A stretch of DNA of 64,000 nucleotides from Aliikangiella coralliicola (GTDB lineage Bacteria > Pseudomonadota > Gammaproteobacteria > Enterobacterales > Kangiellaceae): NCBI RefSeq assembly GCF_007004725.1, contig NZ_ML660166.1, positions 479,225 through 543,224 of the forward strand. The letters are read 5' to 3'. The notes beneath the pieces were generated by a model. That model was not told where the DNA came from, made no database searches, and saw only the letters and a program-made list of their open reading frames with translations. Positions 62,041 to 64,000 of this stretch are shown here, one piece after another (the first letter of the stretch is position 1; every line of letters begins with the position of its first letter). The position numbers were made by a program, and so were the translations under genes.

Positions 62041-64000
62041 TTAATTTTTAACTAGCGTAAATGCCGCCAGGTTATTTTGAACTTGTCCTTTTTTTGTCAT
62101 TACAAGTTTTGTGAGCTTTTGATTTAATGAAAAAGTTCGGCTGGTCACCGGGGCCACTGTTTTCACTTCGCCGCTGGAAAGATCTTTACTGACTAACATT
62201 TTGTCTTTGCCTTTTCCATCAACGTAGTAAAGATGATTGTTAATTACATCAAAGGAATTTGAGTTTAGACTTAATACAGGAAAAGGTGCTTCAAATAGTT
62301 CTTTGATTCCACCTTCGGGTGATATTCGGTAAAAATAAGGTTTGTCGCCTTCTAGTTTGAAGAAGTATAGGTATCCGTCTTCTGCAGATTTGGGCATGAA
62401 GCCTTCGGTGATTGTCTCAACTGTACCCGACAAGCCGAGTTTCTTTATTTTCAACAGTTCGGCTTCTTTAACACCAATAAATAATGCAGTGTTATCATAA
62501 CTGAATGAAATTCCGCCAACTGCTATGTTTTTTTGAAATTCGACCTGGCCACGAGCACTAATCAAATTGAGCTGATTACCTTTAACAAACGCCAAAGTTT
62601 TTCCATCTGGAGAAATAGCCAATTCAGAAATGGAATCGTGCTCGTTAAACTCAACAACTTTAGTTGGCAAATTGTTGCTGGTCATTAATAATTGGCGCCG
62701 ACCATTTCGAAGAGATAGAAATGCAATTTGATCTGAGTCCTTCGATATTACGGCCCTGTAGTCATGCGCGGTTGAAGAAAGGTTGTTACTAATAGAACCA
62801 CTTGTTAAATCGAAGATAATGATATCATTATCCTTCAACTCCCCGCGTACAAACCCAACTCTATTGCTTCCCATCGAAAACGGAAAGCTTTGTGGTTCAA
62901 GCATATTAGAGATAACTGGCAGCGTTTCTCCGTCAATATTAACAACCTCAAACCCACTTTCTCCCTTTACGAGTAAACTACTGGTATTAAGCCATGCCGC
63001 GGCATAAGGTGCATTTCGAAATCCCTTTAGTAGAAAGTCTGAATTCGTCGAGAAGTCAAAGATTCTTAGCTCTCCACGAATGTCTCCACCGGTCGTTAAT
63101 CTTAAATACGCCATTAGATTAACCTCAGCGTTGTAATAAAGGCCATAATCTCCATACCTGGAGTTTGTCGGTGAGGTAATCGAAAAGCGTTCATTGGATA
63201 TTAAATTGATTTCCTGAATATTGTTTGGCCGATGATTACCTTGTGGAAGCGAAATTAATAATGACTCATCTGTGCGCCATTGTGGAGTTCGTGCCCAGTA
63301 TTGATGTGCACAGCTAAGAACCGAACGCTCATTACTAATTGATAGTTCTGTAGAATTAAAATCGGCAACCCAAACTTCACAATACTGATTATAGTCTGTC
63401 TTTACCCACGCAAGCTGTTGGCCAGAAGGAGAAAAGCTCGGTTCCGCGTTGTAAAATAATGCTCCGGTACTCTTTACTAAAAGTTTACTTTCTTCTGTTC
63501 CTAATCGCTGTACGCGTAAGTCCCATCCTGACCAGTTAACCGGTTTATGCATAAAAACGAGCACCGATTGCTCTATTGACGCAGATGCTCTTTTAACTTG
63601 GCCTTTTAAATGAGTAACAGTCTGTGAATCGACAGCTAGATATCCAGATACTTTATCAAGAGTTTGAGTTTTAATAGCAGCAGTGGTAACAAGTAAGCTA
63701 GAAACGAGAACAACAGATGACTTTTTTATAAAACGGTATATATCTGCTCTCGAAAAAACGTAATGAAACTTAACTTTAGGCAATAAAGCATAGTGGTTTT
63801 TTCGCGGGTTAATAATATATTTCCAAGGTTTGTTTTTATCACCCAACTCTTTCCGAAGAACGCCTAAAGTCTTGTGAAAATTCTCATCGGTGCAACCTTT
63901 ATTCCTCCATACATTGTCAATAATATCTTGTCTTGTAGTCTTCTTTTTTTGGTTTTGAATAAGATAATCTAGAACTTGTGATGGCTTTAAAGTGAGGATG
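62041..64000 (-). CDS. Winged-helix/membrane/beta-propeller regulator, 5' end outside window
   Basis: The frame stays open to the right edge, giving about 653 visible residues. It begins within an OmpR/CadC-type winged helix (ILTLKPSQVLDYLIQ, TTRQDIIDNVWRNKG, ENFHKTLGVLRKELGD, YIINPRKNHYALLP). A membrane helix follows (SSVVLVSSLLVTTAAIK), then a long periplasmic region of WD40/TolB-like propeller blades (SPSGQQLAWVKTDY, SKDSDQIAFLSLRNGRRQLL, SPDGKTLAFVKGNQLNLISA). This is the ToxR/CadC one-component layout with a propeller sensor. Reading it from the TTG at 63846 would miss the DNA-binding domain. Targets are unknown. Confidence 0.85.
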   Translation of the reverse strand, partial: ILTLKPSQVLDYLIQNQKKKTTRQDIIDNVWRNKGCTDENFHKTLGVLRKELGDKNKPWKYIINPRKNHYALLPKVKFHYVFSRADIYRFIKKSSVVLVSSLLVTTAAIKTQTLDKVSGYLAVDSQTVTHLKGQVKRASASIEQSVLVFMHKPVNWSGWDLRVQRLGTEESKLLVKSTGALFYNAEPSFSPSGQQLAWVKTDYNQYCEVWVADFNSTELSISNERSVLSCAHQYWARTPQWRTDESLLISLPQGNHRPNNIQEINLISNERFSITSPTNSRYGDYGLYYNAEVNLMAYLRLTTGGDIRGELRIFDFSTNSDFLLKGFRNAPYAAAWLNTSSLLVKGESGFEVVNIDGETLPVISNMLEPQSFPFSMGSNRVGFVRGELKDNDIIIFDLTSGSISNNLSSTAHDYRAVISKDSDQIAFLSLRNGRRQLLMTSNNLPTKVVEFNEHDSISELAISPDGKTLAFVKGNQLNLISARGQVEFQKNIAVGGISFSYDNTALFIGVKEAELLKIKKLGLSGTVETITEGFMPKSAEDGYLYFFKLEGDKPYFYRISPEGGIKELFEAPFPVLSLNSNSFDVINNHLYYVDGKGKDKMLVSKDLSSGEVKTVAPVTSRTFSLNQKLTKLVMTKKGQVQNNLAAFTLVKN

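Noticed and set aside
63844..63846. TTG at 63846 as the start of the propeller protein
   Set aside because: The frame continues upstream to the window edge through a recognisable winged-helix domain, so this TTG is an internal Leu codon.

Overview
The window is almost entirely one flagellar and chemotaxis supercluster, with nearly every gene on the minus strand, followed by a looser accessory region at the right end. The organism is a polarly flagellated gammaproteobacterium. The evidence is FleQ and FleSR type sigma-54 regulators, FlhF/FlhG, MotC/MotD, CheZ, a ParC/ParP polar array-positioning pair, and an HptB-HsbR-HsbA set otherwise known from Pseudomonas. The AT-leaning composition and the gene order suggest a marine lineage, possibly near Kangiellaceae or Oceanospirillales. 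That placement is an inference and was not tested.

Left edge (1-3300): a secreted protein cut by the window start, 600 bp of repeat-rich non-coding DNA, and an unusual membrane-anchored helix-turn-helix/TPR protein at the tail of the chemotaxis operon.

Flagellar/chemotaxis block I (3458-24321), read right to left: fliL-fliM-fliN-fliO-fliP-fliQ-fliR-flhB-flhA-flhF-flhG-fliA-cheY-cheZ-cheA-cheB-motC-motD-parC-parP. It encodes the C-ring, export gate, flagellar-number control, sigma-28, and the motility chemosensory system with its polar localisation factors. CheA carries four copies of a peptide resembling the CheY-binding tips of FliM and CheZ. The scaffold cheW normally found after parP is absent.

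Block II (24649-43094): a small membrane protein, a Cache-domain chemoreceptor, fliK, hptB-hsbR-hsbA, and a second complete chemosensory cluster (STAS, cheY, cheA, two cheW, an eight-PAS cytoplasmic receptor, cheR, cheD, cheB).

Block III (43415-54107): fleQ, then fleS-fleR-fliE-fliF-fliG-fliH-fliI-fliJ, covering the master regulator, second-tier two-component system, MS-ring, switch and export ATPase. Sigma-54 type -24/-12 sites lie upstream of fleS, fliK and fliL, as expected for a FleQ-controlled hierarchy.

Right region (54108-64000): a 1-kb gene-free gap holding a candidate sigma-54-dependent small RNA with a clear terminator; an acetolactate-synthase-like enzyme; a small membrane protein; a REP-associated transposase with a tandem REP array; a small island of unknown genes around an XRE repressor; and a winged-helix/membrane/beta-propeller regulator cut by the window end. 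The intergenic DNA throughout is rich in dispersed palindromes and perfect 14-17 bp tandem duplications.
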